Origin: Enterobacter cloacae subsp. cloacae ATCC 13047
GTDB taxonomy: Bacteria; Pseudomonadota; Gammaproteobacteria; Enterobacterales; Enterobacteriaceae
NCBI RefSeq assembly: GCF_000025565.1
Contig: NC_014121.1
Span: 744,001-808,000 of the forward strand
Length of the DNA stretch: 64,000 nt
Reading direction: 5' to 3'
Numbering within the stretch: position 1 is the first letter of the stretch; the number at the start of each line of letters is the position of its first letter. The notes beneath the pieces were generated by a model that saw only the letters and a program-made list of their open reading frames with translations, ran no database searches and had not been told where the DNA came from. Shown here piece by piece: positions 37,352 to 49,101 of the stretch. Both the position numbers and the translations under genes were made by a program.

Positions 37352-38873
37352 GGCTGACCACGCGCGGCTGACGTTCCAGAATGCGGGTATTGCGTGCGGC
37401 TTCTTCGCCAAGCCAGGTGGTATTGGTGCGCGATCCGGCTTCGCGATACTGTGCCAGATCCGACAGCCGCACCATATAGCCGGTCACGCGCACCAGATCG
37501 TTACCGGCTACGTTGGCGGTAAATTCCCGCATACCGGCCTTAAACGCCCCCAGGCACAGCTGCACGACCGCCTGCGGATTGCGTTTTACCGTCTCATCCA
37601 GCGTTAGAATGTCGCTGATCCCGGCGGAGTAGTGCGGGTGATGCGGCGCCACGGCCAGCAGATGAGTGATGGGATCCGGCTCGTCGCCGTACGGCAGACG
37701 CGCGCCCGGAGTGGTACCGACATCTGAACTTATTCCCGACTGTGCATGGAGCATCGCGCGCTGTTTCCAGCCGTATTTCACCGGCGTGTTTTCCACAAAC
37801 GCCGCCAGCTGCTCGCTGATGCGATAGCCCAGCGCGTTGGCCTGCTCGCTCTTACCGTAACGGCCGTCGATACCCGCTTTTTCGCAAAGCGTATTCACCG
37901 CCTCTGCCATCCCGTACATGCCAAACATCGGTACAAAGCGATCGGCATCAATCAGCCCCTCTTTCACCAGGAAGCTATTCTCAAAGAAGCCGGATTGTTG
38001 ATAGAGAAACGCGCAGCGGGCATCAATGATGGCCATTTGTTGCTGGCAGTAGTGCGGCAACATACGCGTGAAGAAATCGTCGGGTGACGCGCTGTGTTCA
38101 GCAATCGCCCGCAGATTGAGGCGGACCAGCGTACTGCCGCCGCCCGCCAGCGGCAGCGAGTTGTAACAGCTCACGATGCCATAGCGGCCTTTTGTGAAAA
38201 TTTTATCATTCACCGGGCCATGGGAAATATGCGGTTTGCTGCATTCACAGATATTTTTTGCCACCTCAAGCAGGAGATCGTCCGGCGTCACGTCCGGGTC
38301 ATAAATAAACGTCAGATTTGGTGCAGCCTGCTTCAATTCTGCATCGGCACGCAAAATGGCGCGGGTGATGGGGGTATCTGCCGGACCAATGTTGACGTGC
38401 GTAAAGGCGTCCGGCAACGTTCTGTCGAGATAGCGCCAGAAACGTTTTATTCGGCTATCGATCGCTTCTTGTGTTAGGATTCTAACATAGGGTTGCAGTA
38501 AGGCATCAAGGTGACCGAGATAGACCGGCATTGATGTTACTGACGGCACATGATGGTAGAGAATGGTTAACAGCGAGAGCGCGTCATCCAGATCTTTCGC
38601 CCCCTCCAGCTCCAGCCATTCTGAACCTTTAGCCAGAAACGTTGCGTAATCCGGCAGAACATAACGGGGTTTATAGGGCGCGTGCCCTTCAAACATGTCG
38701 CAGATAAATCCCTTGTCCAGCGCGGCACGAGCCGCCTCAGGAAGTGCCGGATAAGGCAGATTGTTTTCCGCTTCCAGCGCCAGAAAATGACGCTTCTGTT
38801 CCGGGGTTAACACCGGGCTTGTCACAATGTGCTGGCAACGTTGTTGCAGGGCGTCGGGGCTGGCGTGGGGCAT
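37326..38873 (-). CDS. yjjI: glycyl radical enzyme-like protein YjjI
   Basis: This 515-residue protein of the DUF3029/glycyl radical class is thought to be activated by YjjW under anaerobic conditions. The C-terminal segment [17 protein letters not shown] fits a glycyl-radical loop (R-V-T-G-Y). Conserved Cys clusters include [11 protein letters not shown] chose the ATG at 38873, preceded by AAGGAAG. Upstream in-frame codons reach 38924 but lack a ribosome site. It is divergent from deoC. The reaction is unknown. Confidence 0.9.
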   Translation of the reverse strand: MPHASPDALQQRCQHIVTSPVLTPEQKRHFLALEAENNLPYPALPEAARAALDKGFICDMFEGHAPYKPRYVLPDYATFLAKGSEWLELEGAKDLDDALSLLTILYHHVPSVTSMPVYLGHLDALLQPYVRILTQEAIDSRIKRFWRYLDRTLPDAFTHVNIGPADTPITRAILRADAELKQAAPNLTFIYDPDVTPDDLLLEVAKNICECSKPHISHGPVNDKIFTKGRYGIVSCYNSLPLAGGGSTLVRLNLRAIAEHSASPDDFFTRMLPHYCQQQMAIIDARCAFLYQQSGFFENSFLVKEGLIDADRFVPMFGMYGMAEAVNTLCEKAGIDGRYGKSEQANALGYRISEQLAAFVENTPVKYGWKQRAMLHAQSGISSDVGTTPGARLPYGDEPDPITHLLAVAPHHPHYSAGISDILTLDETVKRNPQAVVQLCLGAFKAGMREFTANVAGNDLVRVTGYMVRLSDLAQYREAGSRTNTTWLGEEAARNTRILERQPRVVSHEQQMRFS

Positions 38874-39135
38874 GTTCGCTTCCTTGATTGTTCTGCGGAT
38901 GATGAACGGATTGTAGGAAGCCATCCCGTCAGGGCTTTTGATCTGACGAGGGGAATCGCTGCATTCGTCAGCAGTTCACGCATTAAAATTTGAAGCAGAT
39001 CTCATTACAGTAATGCAAATTTGTACGTAGTTTTCATTAACTGTGATGAATGTCGAAGTGTGAATGCGGGTGGATGTTAGAATACTCACAGACCCGCAAG
39101 GTAAAATTGATACGGCACCGCCGTTGGAGAATGTT
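38874..39135. promoter_or_regulatory. divergent yjjI/deoC control region
   Basis: This 262-bp region resembles E. coli deoP2. TGTTAGAATACTCACA at 39075-39090 is a near-palindromic DeoR-type operator that contains a TAGAAT -10 element. A CRP-like site begins TGTGATGAATGTCGAA at 39042-39057, and the stretch GAAGCAGATCTCATTAC at 38993-39009 corresponds to the second CRP site. CytR could bind between the two. Confidence 0.75.
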
Positions 39136-39915
39136 ATGACCGATTTAACTGCAAGCAGCCTGCGCGCGTTGAAACTGATGGACCTGACCACCCTGAACGA
39201 TGACGACACCAATGAAAAAGTCATCGCCCTGTGTCATCAGGCGAAAACGCCAGTGGGCAACACTGCCGCTGTCTGCATCTATCCGCGCTTTATCCCGATT
39301 GCCCGCAAAACTCTGAAAGAGCAGGGTACCCCGGACGTGCGCATTGCAACCGTAACTAACTTCCCGCACGGCAACGACGATATCGAGATCGCGCTGGCGG
39401 AAACCCGCGCGGCGATTGCCTACGGCGCAGACGAAGTTGACGTGGTATTCCCGTACCGTGCGCTGATCGCGGGCAACGAGCAGGTGGGCTTTGACCTGGT
39501 GAAAGCCTGTAAAGACGCCTGCGCGGCGGCAAACGTGCTGCTGAAAGTGATCATCGAAACCGGCGAACTGAAAGAAGAAGCGCTGATTCGTAAAGCGTCC
39601 GAAATCTCCATCAAAGCCGGTGCGGATTTCATTAAAACCTCTACCGGTAAAGTGCCGGTGAATGCGACCCCGGAAAGCGCGCGCATCATGATGGAAGTGA
39701 TCCGCGATATGGGCGTGTCCAAAACTGTGGGCTTTAAACCGGCGGGCGGTGTGCGTACTGCGGAAGACGCGCAGCAGTTCCTGGCGATTGCCGACGAGCT
39801 GTTCGGCGAAGAGTGGGCGGACTCACGTCACTACCGCTTCGGCGCGTCCAGCCTGCTGGCAAGCCTGCTGAAAGCGCTGGGTCATGGCGACGGTAAGAGC
39901 GCCAGCAGCTACTAA
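39136..39915 (+). CDS. deoC: deoxyribose-phosphate aldolase
   Basis: This class I aldolase splits 2-deoxyribose 5-phosphate into glyceraldehyde 3-phosphate and acetaldehyde in deoxynucleoside breakdown. The 259-residue protein has the Schiff-base Lys in [12 protein letters not shown] (about residue 167) and the second active-site Lys in [12 protein letters not shown] (about 201). The ATG at 39136 matches the E. coli length; upstream codons of the frame overlap the promoter. It is the first gene of deoCABD. Confidence 0.97.
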   Translation: MTDLTASSLRALKLMDLTTLNDDDTNEKVIALCHQAKTPVGNTAAVCIYPRFIPIARKTLKEQGTPDVRIATVTNFPHGNDDIEIALAETRAAIAYGADEVDVVFPYRALIAGNEQVGFDLVKACKDACAAANVLLKVIIETGELKEEALIRKASEISIKAGADFIKTSTGKVPVNATPESARIMMEVIRDMGVSKTVGFKPAGGVRTAEDAQQFLAIADELFGEEWADSRHYRFGASSLLASLLKALGHGDGKSASSY

Positions 39916-39923
39916 GTTTGAAT

Positions 39924-39954
39924 TGCCGGGTGGCGCTACGCTTACCCGGCCTAC
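39924..39954. repeat. REP element between deoC and deoA
   Basis: GCCGGGTGGCGCTACG and CTTACCCGGCCTAC form a classic REP hairpin inside the deo operon. Confidence 0.85.
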
Positions 39955-40015
39955 AGGATCGTGGTCGGGTATATCGTACCCGCCATCATTCACCCGATTC
40001 CTCATGGGGGTTACC

Positions 40016-41338
40016 GTGTTTCTCGCACAAGAAATTATTCGTAAAAAACGTGATGGTCATGCATTAAGCGACGAAGAGATCCGCTTCTTTATCAACGGCA
40101 TTCGAGATAACACCATCTCAGAAGGGCAGATTGCAGCCCTGGCGATGACCATCTTCTTCCACGATATGTCGATGCCTGAGCGTGTCTCGTTGACCATGGC
40201 GATGCGAGATTCAGGAACCGTACTGGACTGGAAGAGCCTCAACCTCAACGGCCCGATTGTCGACAAACACTCCACCGGCGGCGTAGGCGATGTAACGTCT
40301 CTGATGCTCGGCCCCATGGTGGCGGCCTGCGGCGGTTATATCCCGATGATCTCCGGGCGCGGCCTGGGACACACCGGCGGTACGCTCGACAAACTGGAAG
40401 CCATTCCGGGCTTCGATATCTTCCCGGATGACAACCGCTTCCGCGAAATTATTAAAGACGTTGGCGTGGCGATCATCGGCCAGACCAGCTCGCTCGCCCC
40501 GGCAGACAAGCGCTTCTACGCAACCCGCGATATCACCGCAACCGTTGACTCCATCCCGCTGATCACCGCCTCTATTCTGGCGAAGAAACTGGCAGAGGGG
40601 CTGGACGCGCTGGTAATGGACGTAAAAGTGGGTAGCGGCGCGTTTATGCCAACCTATGAACTCTCTGCTCAGCTTGCTGAAGCGATTGTTGGCGTTGCCA
40701 ACGGCGCAGGCGTGCGCACCACCGCACTGCTGACGGACATGAATCAGGTGCTGGCCTCCAGCGCTGGTAACGCCGTCGAAGTGCGCGAAGCCGTTCAGTT
40801 TCTGACAGGCGAATACCGCAACCCACGACTGTTCGACGTGACCATGGCGCTGTGCGTCGAGATGCTGATTTCAGGCAAACTGGCGAAAGACGACGCTGAA
40901 GCGCGCGCGAAGCTGCAGGCGGTGCTGGATAACGGCAAAGCGGCAGAAATCTTTGGCCGCATGGTGGCGGCGCAAAAAGGCCCGACCGATTTCGTGGAAA
41001 ACTACGCGAAATACCTGCCGACCGCGACGCTCAGCAAAGCCGTTTATGCCGATAGCGAAGGTTTCGTCTCTGCTATGGACACCCGTGCACTGGGTATGGC
41101 GGTGGTCTCGATGGGCGGCGGCCGTCGTCAGGCATCGGACACTATTGATTACAGCGTTGGCTTTACCGATATGGCCCGTCTGGGCGACAGCGTTGACGGA
41201 GAACGTCCGCTGGCGGTGATCCACGCCAAAGACGAAGCCAGCTGGCAGGAGGCGGCGAAGGCGGTGAAAGCGGCCATTACGCTTGCTGATAAAGCACCAG
41301 AAAGCTCGCCTTCGGTCTATCGTCGTATCACCGAATAG
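40016..41338 (+). CDS. deoA: thymidine phosphorylase
   Basis: This phosphorolyses thymidine to thymine and deoxyribose 1-phosphate. The 440-residue protein contains the family signature [16 protein letters not shown] (about residues 113-128) and the phosphate loop [12 protein letters not shown] (about 84). I chose the GTG at 40016 ([14 protein letters not shown]) preceded by GGGGG, which gives exactly the E. coli length. Longer frames run into the REP. Confidence 0.96.
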   Translation: MFLAQEIIRKKRDGHALSDEEIRFFINGIRDNTISEGQIAALAMTIFFHDMSMPERVSLTMAMRDSGTVLDWKSLNLNGPIVDKHSTGGVGDVTSLMLGPMVAACGGYIPMISGRGLGHTGGTLDKLEAIPGFDIFPDDNRFREIIKDVGVAIIGQTSSLAPADKRFYATRDITATVDSIPLITASILAKKLAEGLDALVMDVKVGSGAFMPTYELSAQLAEAIVGVANGAGVRTTALLTDMNQVLASSAGNAVEVREAVQFLTGEYRNPRLFDVTMALCVEMLISGKLAKDDAEARAKLQAVLDNGKAAEIFGRMVAAQKGPTDFVENYAKYLPTATLSKAVYADSEGFVSAMDTRALGMAVVSMGGGRRQASDTIDYSVGFTDMARLGDSVDGERPLAVIHAKDEASWQEAAKAVKAAITLADKAPESSPSVYRRITE

Positions 41339-41368
41339 CGGTATACTGATCCGATCAATCATTTTTAG

Positions 41369-42613
<1,245 letters not shown>

Positions 42614-42636
42614 GTTATGTTGGGTGCGGCCTGATG

Positions 42637-42670
42637 CCCTCACCCCAACCCTCTCCCACGGGGAGAGGGC
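42637..42670. repeat. REP-like palindrome between deoB and deoD
   Basis: CCCTCACCCCAACCCTCTCCC then ACGGGGAGAGGG. It is the same short palindrome family as at 5866, 43435, 49011 and 51129, and lies inside the deo operon. Confidence 0.8.
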
Positions 42671-42696
42671 GAATTTACAATGAAAAGGAACTGAAG

Positions 42697-43419
42697 ATGG
42701 CAACTCCTCACATTAACGCAGAAATGGGTGATTTCGCTGACGTCGTATTGATGCCGGGCGACCCGCTGCGCGCGAAACACATTGCAGAAACTTTCCTGGA
42801 AGACGTGCGTGAAGTGAACAACGTTCGCGGCATGCTGGGCTTCACCGGAACGTACAAAGGCCGCAAAATCTCCGTGATGGGCCACGGTATGGGTATCCCA
42901 TCCTGCTCCATCTACACCAAAGAGCTGATCACCGACTTCGGCGTGAAGAAAATCATCCGTGTTGGCTCCTGCGGCGCGGTGCGCATGGACGTTAAACTGC
43001 GTGACGTGGTGATTGGTATGGGTGCCTGCACCGATTCCAAAGTCAACCGTATGCGTTTCAAAGATCACGACTTCGCGGCGATTGCTGACTTCGGCATGGT
43101 GCGTAACGCGGTTGACGCGGCTAAAGCGCTGGGCGTTGATGCTCGCGTGGGTAACCTGTTCTCCGCGGATCTGTTCTATGCGCCGGACGGCGGCGAGATG
43201 TTCGACGTGATGGAAAAATACGGCATCCTGGGCGTGGAAATGGAAGCGGCGGGCATCTACGGCGTCGCGGCTGAGTTCGGTGCGAAAGCGCTGACCATCT
43301 GCACCGTGTCTGACCACATCCGTACCCACGAGCAGACCACGGCTGCTGAGCGTCAGACCACCTTCAACGACATGATCAAAATCGCGCTGGAATCCGTTCT
43401 GCTGGGCGATAAAGAGTAA
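42697..43419 (+). CDS. deoD: purine-nucleoside phosphorylase
   Basis: This hexameric phosphorylase converts purine (deoxy)nucleosides and phosphate to base and (deoxy)ribose 1-phosphate. The 240-residue protein starts [20 protein letters not shown] at 42697 after AAGGAACTGAAG. It shows the phosphate site [11 protein letters not shown], the signature [12 protein letters not shown] (about residues 63-74) and the catalytic Asp in TVSDHIRT. It is the last gene of the deo operon. Confidence 0.97.
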   Translation: MATPHINAEMGDFADVVLMPGDPLRAKHIAETFLEDVREVNNVRGMLGFTGTYKGRKISVMGHGMGIPSCSIYTKELITDFGVKKIIRVGSCGAVRMDVKLRDVVIGMGACTDSKVNRMRFKDHDFAAIADFGMVRNAVDAAKALGVDARVGNLFSADLFYAPDGGEMFDVMEKYGILGVEMEAAGIYGVAAEFGAKALTICTVSDHIRTHEQTTAAERQTTFNDMIKIALESVLLGDKE

Positions 43420-43434
43420 TTCTGTCTCTTCCGG

Positions 43435-43470
43435 CCCTCTCCCTGTGGGAGAGGGTTGGGGTGAGAGCAC
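43435..43470. repeat. REP-like palindrome after deoD
   Basis: CCCTCTCCCTGTGGGAGAGGG with a GGTTGGGGTGAG arm, between the convergent deoD and lplA genes. The hairpin could serve both 3' ends. Confidence 0.8.
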
Positions 43471-43480
43471 CAGGCCGCAC

Positions 43481-44497
43481 CTAGCGCACGGCCCGTGCAA
43501 TCCACGCTGACAACTCCCTCAGCTCATTTTCCTGCCCCGGGAAATCCCCGATCAACGCATCGCATTCCTGCTGCAGCATATCCGCCCGATACAAACAGCC
43601 CTGCAAACGAGCCGCCAGCGCCTCTAACGGCGCCGGGTTAAGGCTGTCCGTAAATACCTGCGTGCGGGTGATATGACCTTTCTCTACGTCAAAGTGCAGC
43701 TCCACGTCGCCCCAGGTAAAGCGTTCGTCCAGCAGATGCGAAAAGGCAGGCGCCTGGCCAAAGTTCCACTCCCAGCTGCTCTGACGGGCAAAGGTTTCGG
43801 CGAAATTGGGCAGATCCGGGGTTTTATCCGGGGAGATCACCTCTGCCTCTACGCGCTCACCGTAATGGGCAAAGAAGGCTTCCTGGATCGCCTTGCAGAT
43901 TTGCGCGTGAGTGATGTCTGGCAGTAGCTCAACCAGGTTGGCCACGCGCCCCCGCACGGAAGTGATCCCTTTGGCCTGCAGTTTTTTCTTGTCGGGATTC
44001 AGGTAGTTCGCCAGACGGCTGAGATCGGCGTTAAGAAGAAGGGTGCCGTGGTGGAAGCCGCGATCCAGTGTTTCGCGATAGGCTGAGCCTGACACTTTGC
44101 GATCTCCGTCTGGCGTTTTGACCACCAGATCGTTACGTCCGGAGGCTTCTGCCGTCACGCCGAGCGAATTGAGCGCGTTGAGAACAATGGACGTTGAGAT
44201 GGTCTTGTCGTATTCCGGCTTACCCGCCATAAAGGTAAAGCAGGTATTGCCCAGATCGTGGAATACCGCACCACCGCCGCTGCTGCGGCGCGCCAGACGG
44301 ACGTTGTCCTCTTCCATACGCCGGGTGTTACACTCTTTCCACGGATTCTGCGCGCGGCCAATGACCACCGTGTCGGCGTTGCGCCAGAGAAACAGCACGC
44401 GTTGGGTGGCGGGCATCTGGCGGAAGATGCACTCTTCTACCGCAAGATTAAACCACGGATCGTAAGAGTCAGAGAGCAGCAGGCGTAACGTCGTCAT
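43481..44497 (-). CDS. lplA: lipoate-protein ligase A
   Basis: This activates free lipoate with ATP and attaches it to the lipoyl domains of 2-oxoacid dehydrogenases. The 338-residue protein has the lipoate-binding loop [12 protein letters not shown] (about residues 70-81), the catalytic Lys in [10 protein letters not shown] and a C-terminal accessory domain. I chose the ATG at 44497 ([14 protein letters not shown]), giving the E. coli length; the open frame extends 8 codons further. Confidence 0.96.
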   Translation of the reverse strand: MTTLRLLLSDSYDPWFNLAVEECIFRQMPATQRVLFLWRNADTVVIGRAQNPWKECNTRRMEEDNVRLARRSSGGGAVFHDLGNTCFTFMAGKPEYDKTISTSIVLNALNSLGVTAEASGRNDLVVKTPDGDRKVSGSAYRETLDRGFHHGTLLLNADLSRLANYLNPDKKKLQAKGITSVRGRVANLVELLPDITHAQICKAIQEAFFAHYGERVEAEVISPDKTPDLPNFAETFARQSSWEWNFGQAPAFSHLLDERFTWGDVELHFDVEKGHITRTQVFTDSLNPAPLEALAARLQGCLYRADMLQQECDALIGDFPGQENELRELSAWIARAVR

Positions 44498-44536
44498 GGC
44501 AGAGTTCCTTTTCCGAATCATCAGCCTACTTTATCA

Positions 44537-45181
44537 CTAATCTTTCTTTTCGCTCTCTTCGTCTTCAGGAACGGATTTACTGGCGGTCAGCAGGAAGGGC
44601 GACTGCTGCCAGCGAGTGCGCTTACCCTGCAGCAAGGTGCGGGCCAGTACCACGCCAATGGCGAGGGAGAGCAGGAGCATCAGACGGAGTATATTGGTGG
44701 TGTTATCCACCTGTTTGGCTTCCGTGGGCAGGGTATGGGTGTCGAGCGTCAGGCGCAGATACCCCAGCGGACCATTTTTGCCCTGAATAGGTTCGACGAT
44801 CTGCTGGTTAAAGTAGCCCCCGGCTTTTTTACCGTCCAGCGCCAGCCTGTCGCGTACGTCGACATGCTCGCCCGCGCGGGCAATCAGATCGCCTTTTTCA
44901 TCGTAGACACCGGCATCCAGGATACGGCTGTTCTCGGTTAACTGACGCAAAACCTGGCTGATGCGTTTGTCATCCGGCGTTTCGGTACGCATAGCGGGCG
45001 CGACGTTAAGCGTAACCTGACGCGCCAGCGTGCGGGCCAGCTCCTCAAACTGCGGATTCCGTTGCCGTTGATGATTCTGGCTAAACCACGACGCCCCTTG
45101 CATCAGCACCACTAACAGGGCGAGACAGAAAAGGACGATCACGGCGCGATGAAGCCGGAATTTCAGTTTTGCGCGAGCCAT
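44537..45181 (-). CDS. smp: membrane protein Smp (YtjB)
   Basis: This 214-residue inner-membrane protein has an N-terminal anchor (AVIVLFCLALLVVLMQG, residues 13-29), a periplasmic domain and a second membrane helix near residue 170 (ILRLMLLLSLAIGVVLA). It ends with an acidic cytoplasmic tail (EDEESEKKD). The length equals E. coli Smp and the gene is divergent from serB, as there. The function is not established; E. coli work linked it to membrane and phosphoserine-phosphatase neighbours only by position. Confidence 0.9.
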   Translation of the reverse strand: MARAKLKFRLHRAVIVLFCLALLVVLMQGASWFSQNHQRQRNPQFEELARTLARQVTLNVAPAMRTETPDDKRISQVLRQLTENSRILDAGVYDEKGDLIARAGEHVDVRDRLALDGKKAGGYFNQQIVEPIQGKNGPLGYLRLTLDTHTLPTEAKQVDNTTNILRLMLLLSLAIGVVLARTLLQGKRTRWQQSPFLLTASKSVPEDEESEKKD

Positions 45182-45298
45182 ATTCCACCTGCTGAAAATT
45201 TACGGCTTAATGTTGCCAGAAGTGATGGTTACAGGGTAGCCTCATGCGTTATTTTCCCTCTGGAACCTTCCGGCGCGAACGAAATTACAGGAGCTTCA

Positions 45299-46267
45299 AT
45301 GCCGAACATTACCTGGTGCGACCTGCCAACGGATGTCTCTTTATGGCCAGGATTGCCGCTCTCTTTAAGTGGCGATGAGGTGATGCCTCTGGATTACCAC
45401 GCTGGCCGTAGCGGCTGGCTGCTGTACGGACGCGGCCTGGATAAGCAACGCCTTACCCAATATCAAACTAAACTGGGTGCGGCGATGGTGATTGTCGCCG
45501 CCTGGTGTGTGGAAGATTATCAGGTCATTCGCCTGGCCGGTTCCCTGACGCAGCGTGCGACGCGTCTGGCGCACGACGCCGGGCTGGATGTTGCCCCGCT
45601 GGGTAAAATCCCGCATCTGAAAACGCCGGGTCTGCTGGTGATGGATATGGACTCTACCGCCATCCAGATTGAGTGTATCGATGAGATTGCCAAACTGGCG
45701 GGCAGCGGCGAGCTGGTGGCGGAAGTGACCGAGCGCGCGATGCGCGGCGAGCTGGATTTTACTGCCAGCCTGAGACAGCGCGTGGCGACCCTCAAAGGGG
45801 CCGATGCCAATATCCTGCGTCAGGTGCGCGATGAACTGCCGCTGATGCCCGGGCTGACGCAACTGGTGCTGAAGCTCCAGTCGCTGGGCTGGAAAGTGGC
45901 GATCGCTTCCGGTGGCTTTACCTTCTTCGCGGATTACCTGCGGGAAAAACTGCATCTGACCACCGTGGTCGCCAACGAGCTGGAGATCATGGACGGTAAG
46001 CTGACCGGGCAGGTGCTCGGCGATATCGTGGATGCGCAGTATAAAGCCAATACGCTGAGCCGACTGGCCGAGAAATATGAAATTCCGGTTGCCCAGACCG
46101 TTGCCATTGGCGATGGCGCAAACGATCTACCGATGATCAAAGTTGCCGGTCTTGGCATTGCCTACCATGCCAAGCCAAAAGTGAATGAAAAGACGGAAGT
46201 GACAATCCGTCACGCTGACCTGATGGGGGTGTTCTGCATCCTCTCCGGCAGCCTGAATCAGAAATAA
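45299..46267 (+). CDS. serB: phosphoserine phosphatase
   Basis: This is the last step of serine synthesis, hydrolysing O-phosphoserine. The 322-residue protein has an ACT-like N-terminal part, then a HAD domain. Its motifs are VMDMDSTAIQ (nucleophile Asp, about residue 117), AIASGGFT (motif II) and VAIGDGANDLPMI (motif IV). I chose the ATG at 45299 (MPNITWCDLP); the frame is open 50 codons further into the divergent smp gene. Confidence 0.96.
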   Translation: MPNITWCDLPTDVSLWPGLPLSLSGDEVMPLDYHAGRSGWLLYGRGLDKQRLTQYQTKLGAAMVIVAAWCVEDYQVIRLAGSLTQRATRLAHDAGLDVAPLGKIPHLKTPGLLVMDMDSTAIQIECIDEIAKLAGSGELVAEVTERAMRGELDFTASLRQRVATLKGADANILRQVRDELPLMPGLTQLVLKLQSLGWKVAIASGGFTFFADYLREKLHLTTVVANELEIMDGKLTGQVLGDIVDAQYKANTLSRLAEKYEIPVAQTVAIGDGANDLPMIKVAGLGIAYHAKPKVNEKTEVTIRHADLMGVFCILSGSLNQK

Positions 46268-46278
46268 CGGTATGCGAT

Positions 46279-46318
46279 TGTAGGCCGGGTAAGCGTTAGC
46301 GTCACCCGGCGCGCAGGC
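46279..46318. repeat. REP element between serB and radA
   Basis: GTAGGCCGGGTAAGCGTTAGCG and CACCCGGC form a REP hairpin in the serB-radA gap. Confidence 0.8.
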
Positions 46319-46342
46319 CGCACTGAAATAACGAGGTAAACC

Positions 46343-47728
46343 GTGGCTAAAGCCCCAAAACGCGCATTTGTCTGTAATGAATGTGGTGCGGATTATCCGC
46401 GCTGGCAGGGGCAATGCAGCGCCTGCCATGCCTGGAACACCATCACCGAAGTGCGTGGTGTGGCGGCTTCGCCGAGCGTGGCCCGCAATGAACGCCTGAG
46501 CGGTTATGCGGGTAATGCCGGTGTGGCAAAAGTCCAAAAACTGTCAGAAATCAGTCTGGAAGCGTTGCCGCGCTTCTCCACCGGCTTCAAAGAATTTGAC
46601 CGCGTGCTTGGCGGCGGCGTGGTGCCGGGCAGTGCGATCCTAATCGGCGGTAACCCGGGAGCGGGTAAATCGACCCTGCTGCTGCAAACGCTCTGCAAGC
46701 TCGCCGAGCAGATGAAAACCCTGTACGTCACTGGCGAAGAGTCCCTGCAGCAGGTGGCGATGCGAGCACACCGTCTGGGGTTACCTACCGGCAATCTGAA
46801 TATGCTGTCGGAAACCAGCATTGAGCAGATCTGCATGATTGCTGAAGAAGAGCAGCCGAAGCTGATGGTGATTGACTCCATCCAGGTGATGCACATGGCG
46901 GATATTCAGTCCTCGCCGGGCAGCGTGGCGCAGGTGCGTGAGACCGCCGCGTATCTGACGCGTTTTGCCAAAACCCGCGGCGTGGCGATTGTGATGGTCG
47001 GCCACGTTACAAAAGATGGTTCCCTGGCGGGGCCAAAAGTGCTTGAGCACTGTATCGACTGCTCCGTGATGCTGGACGGCGACGCAGACTCCCGCTTCCG
47101 TACCCTGCGCAGCCACAAAAACCGCTTTGGTGCGGTGAATGAACTGGGCGTATTTGCCATGACCGAGCAGGGGCTGCGTGAAGTCAGCAACCCGTCGGCC
47201 ATCTTCCTGAGCCGGGGGGATGAAGTCACCTCCGGCAGTTCGGTGATGGTGCTGTGGGAGGGGACGCGCCCGCTGCTCGTTGAAATTCAGGCGCTGGTGG
47301 ATCACTCGATGATGGGTAACCCGCGGCGCGTGGCGGTCGGTCTGGAACAGAACCGTCTGGCGATCCTGCTGGCGGTGCTACACCGTCATGGTGGCCTGCA
47401 AATGGCCGATCAGGATGTCTTCGTCAACGTGGTCGGGGGCGTGAAAGTTTCAGAGACCAGTGCCGATCTGGCGCTGCTGCTGGCGATGGTCTCCAGTCTG
47501 CGTGACAGACCGCTGCCGCAGGATTTGGTGGTCTTCGGCGAAGTGGGGCTGGCCGGGGAGATCCGCCCGGTGCCCAGCGGCCAGGAGCGCATCTCCGAGG
47601 CGGCGAAACATGGCTTCCGCCGGGCGATTGTGCCGGCGGCCAACGTGCCGAAGAAGATCCCCGAAGGGATGCAGGTCTTTGGCGTTAAAAAACTCGCAGA
47701 TGCGTTAAATGTCTTTGACGACTTATAA
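46343..47728 (+). CDS. radA: DNA repair protein RadA
   Basis: This RecA-related ATPase processes recombination branches. The 461-residue protein has the N-terminal zinc finger CNECGADYPRWQGQCSAC. It also has Walker A GNPGAGKST (about residue 98), the RadA-specific KNRFGAVNE motif (about 255) and a C-terminal Lon-like domain. It starts with GTG at 46343, preceded by GAGGTAAACC, and is followed by nadR. Confidence 0.96.
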   Translation: MAKAPKRAFVCNECGADYPRWQGQCSACHAWNTITEVRGVAASPSVARNERLSGYAGNAGVAKVQKLSEISLEALPRFSTGFKEFDRVLGGGVVPGSAILIGGNPGAGKSTLLLQTLCKLAEQMKTLYVTGEESLQQVAMRAHRLGLPTGNLNMLSETSIEQICMIAEEEQPKLMVIDSIQVMHMADIQSSPGSVAQVRETAAYLTRFAKTRGVAIVMVGHVTKDGSLAGPKVLEHCIDCSVMLDGDADSRFRTLRSHKNRFGAVNELGVFAMTEQGLREVSNPSAIFLSRGDEVTSGSSVMVLWEGTRPLLVEIQALVDHSMMGNPRRVAVGLEQNRLAILLAVLHRHGGLQMADQDVFVNVVGGVKVSETSADLALLLAMVSSLRDRPLPQDLVVFGEVGLAGEIRPVPSGQERISEAAKHGFRRAIVPAANVPKKIPEGMQVFGVKKLADALNVFDDL

Positions 47729-47763
47729 TTACGTATTCGATTTTGCAGGAGGCACCGTAATTT

Positions 47764-48996
47764 ATGTCATCATTTGACTACATCAAGACCGCAATCCGTC
47801 AGAAAGGCTGCACGCTACAGCAGGTGGCTGACGCCAGCGGCATGACGAAAGGCTATCTTAGCCAGTTGCTGAACGCTAAAATCAAAAGCCCCAGCGCGCA
47901 AAAGCTGGAAGCGTTACATCGCTTTCTGGGGCTTGAATTCCCGCGTATGCAAAAGAACATCGGCGTGGTGTTTGGTAAGTTTTACCCGCTGCATACCGGC
48001 CATATCTACCTGATCCAGCGCGCCTGTAGCCAGGTCGACGAACTGCACATCATCATGGGTTACGATGAAGCCCGTGACCGTCAGCTGTTTGAAGACAGCG
48101 CCATGTCGCAGCAGCCGACGGTGCCGGATCGCCTGCGCTGGCTGCTTCAGACCTTCAAATATCAGAAAAACATTCGCATTCATGCCTTTAACGAAGAGGG
48201 CATGGAGCCGTATCCACACGGCTGGGACGTGTGGAGCAATGGCATTAAAGCGTTTATGGAAGAGAAAGGGATTGCGCCCAACTGGATCTACACCTCTGAA
48301 GAGTCCGACGCACCGCAGTTCCGCGAGCATCTGGGCATTGAAACGGTGCTGATCGATCCTAAGCGTACATTCATGAACATCAGCGGGGCGCAGATCCGCG
48401 AAAACCCGTTCCGCTACTGGGATTACATCCCGACCGAAGTGAAGCCGTTCTTTGTGCGCACAGTTGCGATTCTGGGCGGTGAATCCAGCGGGAAATCGAC
48501 GCTGGTTAACAAGCTGGCAAATATCTTCAATACCACCAGCGCGTGGGAATACGGACGTGATTATGTCTTTTCCCATCTGGGGGGAGACGAGATGGCGCTG
48601 CAGTATTCTGATTACGATAAAATCGCGCTAGGCCATGCTCAGTACATTGATTTCGCGGTGAAATACGCCAACAAAGTGGCCTTCATCGACACCGATTTTG
48701 TCACCACACAAGCTTTCTGTAAGAAGTATGAAGGACGCGAGCACCCGTTCGTACAGGCGCTGATCGATGAATATCGCTTCGACCTGGTGATCCTGCTGGA
48801 AAACAACACGCCGTGGGTCGCCGACGGGATGCGCAGCCTCGGTAGCTCAGTGGACAGAAAAGAGTTCCAGACGATGCTGGTGGAGATGCTTCATGAGAAC
48901 AACGTGGAGTTTGTCCACGTTGAAGCGTCGGATTACGACACCCGTTTCCTGCGCTGCGTCGAGCTGGTGAAGGAGATGATGGGGGAGCAGGGGTAA
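47764..48996 (+). CDS. nadR: trifunctional NAD regulator NadR
   Basis: This is a repressor of NAD synthesis genes that is also an NMN adenylyltransferase and ribosylnicotinamide kinase. The 410-residue protein has an N-terminal helix-turn-helix (TLQQVADASGMTKGYLSQLL, about residues 17-36). The nucleotidyltransferase domain has GKFYPLHTGH (about 70), and the C-terminal kinase domain has Walker A LGGESSGKST (about 237). AGGAGG lies before the ATG. It is the third gene of serB-radA-nadR. Confidence 0.96.
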   Translation: MSSFDYIKTAIRQKGCTLQQVADASGMTKGYLSQLLNAKIKSPSAQKLEALHRFLGLEFPRMQKNIGVVFGKFYPLHTGHIYLIQRACSQVDELHIIMGYDEARDRQLFEDSAMSQQPTVPDRLRWLLQTFKYQKNIRIHAFNEEGMEPYPHGWDVWSNGIKAFMEEKGIAPNWIYTSEESDAPQFREHLGIETVLIDPKRTFMNISGAQIRENPFRYWDYIPTEVKPFFVRTVAILGGESSGKSTLVNKLANIFNTTSAWEYGRDYVFSHLGGDEMALQYSDYDKIALGHAQYIDFAVKYANKVAFIDTDFVTTQAFCKKYEGREHPFVQALIDEYRFDLVILLENNTPWVADGMRSLGSSVDRKEFQTMLVEMLHENNVEFVHVEASDYDTRFLRCVELVKEMMGEQG

Positions 48997-49010
48997 ATTC
49001 ACAGGCTTGC

Positions 49011-49091
49011 CCCTCACCCTAACCCTCTCCCCATGGGGGAGAGGGGATCGTACGGAGCTGTCTTTACCCTCTCCCCCGTGGGGAGAGGGGG
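49011..49091. repeat. two REP-like palindromes after nadR
   Basis: Two CCCTCTCCCC-n-GGGGAGAGGG palindromes, the first with a CCCTCACCCTAA arm, lie between the convergent nadR and alcohol dehydrogenase genes. They form the left border of the accessory gene pair at 49102-51111. Confidence 0.8.
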
Positions 49092-49101
49092 AATTATCCA
49101 C

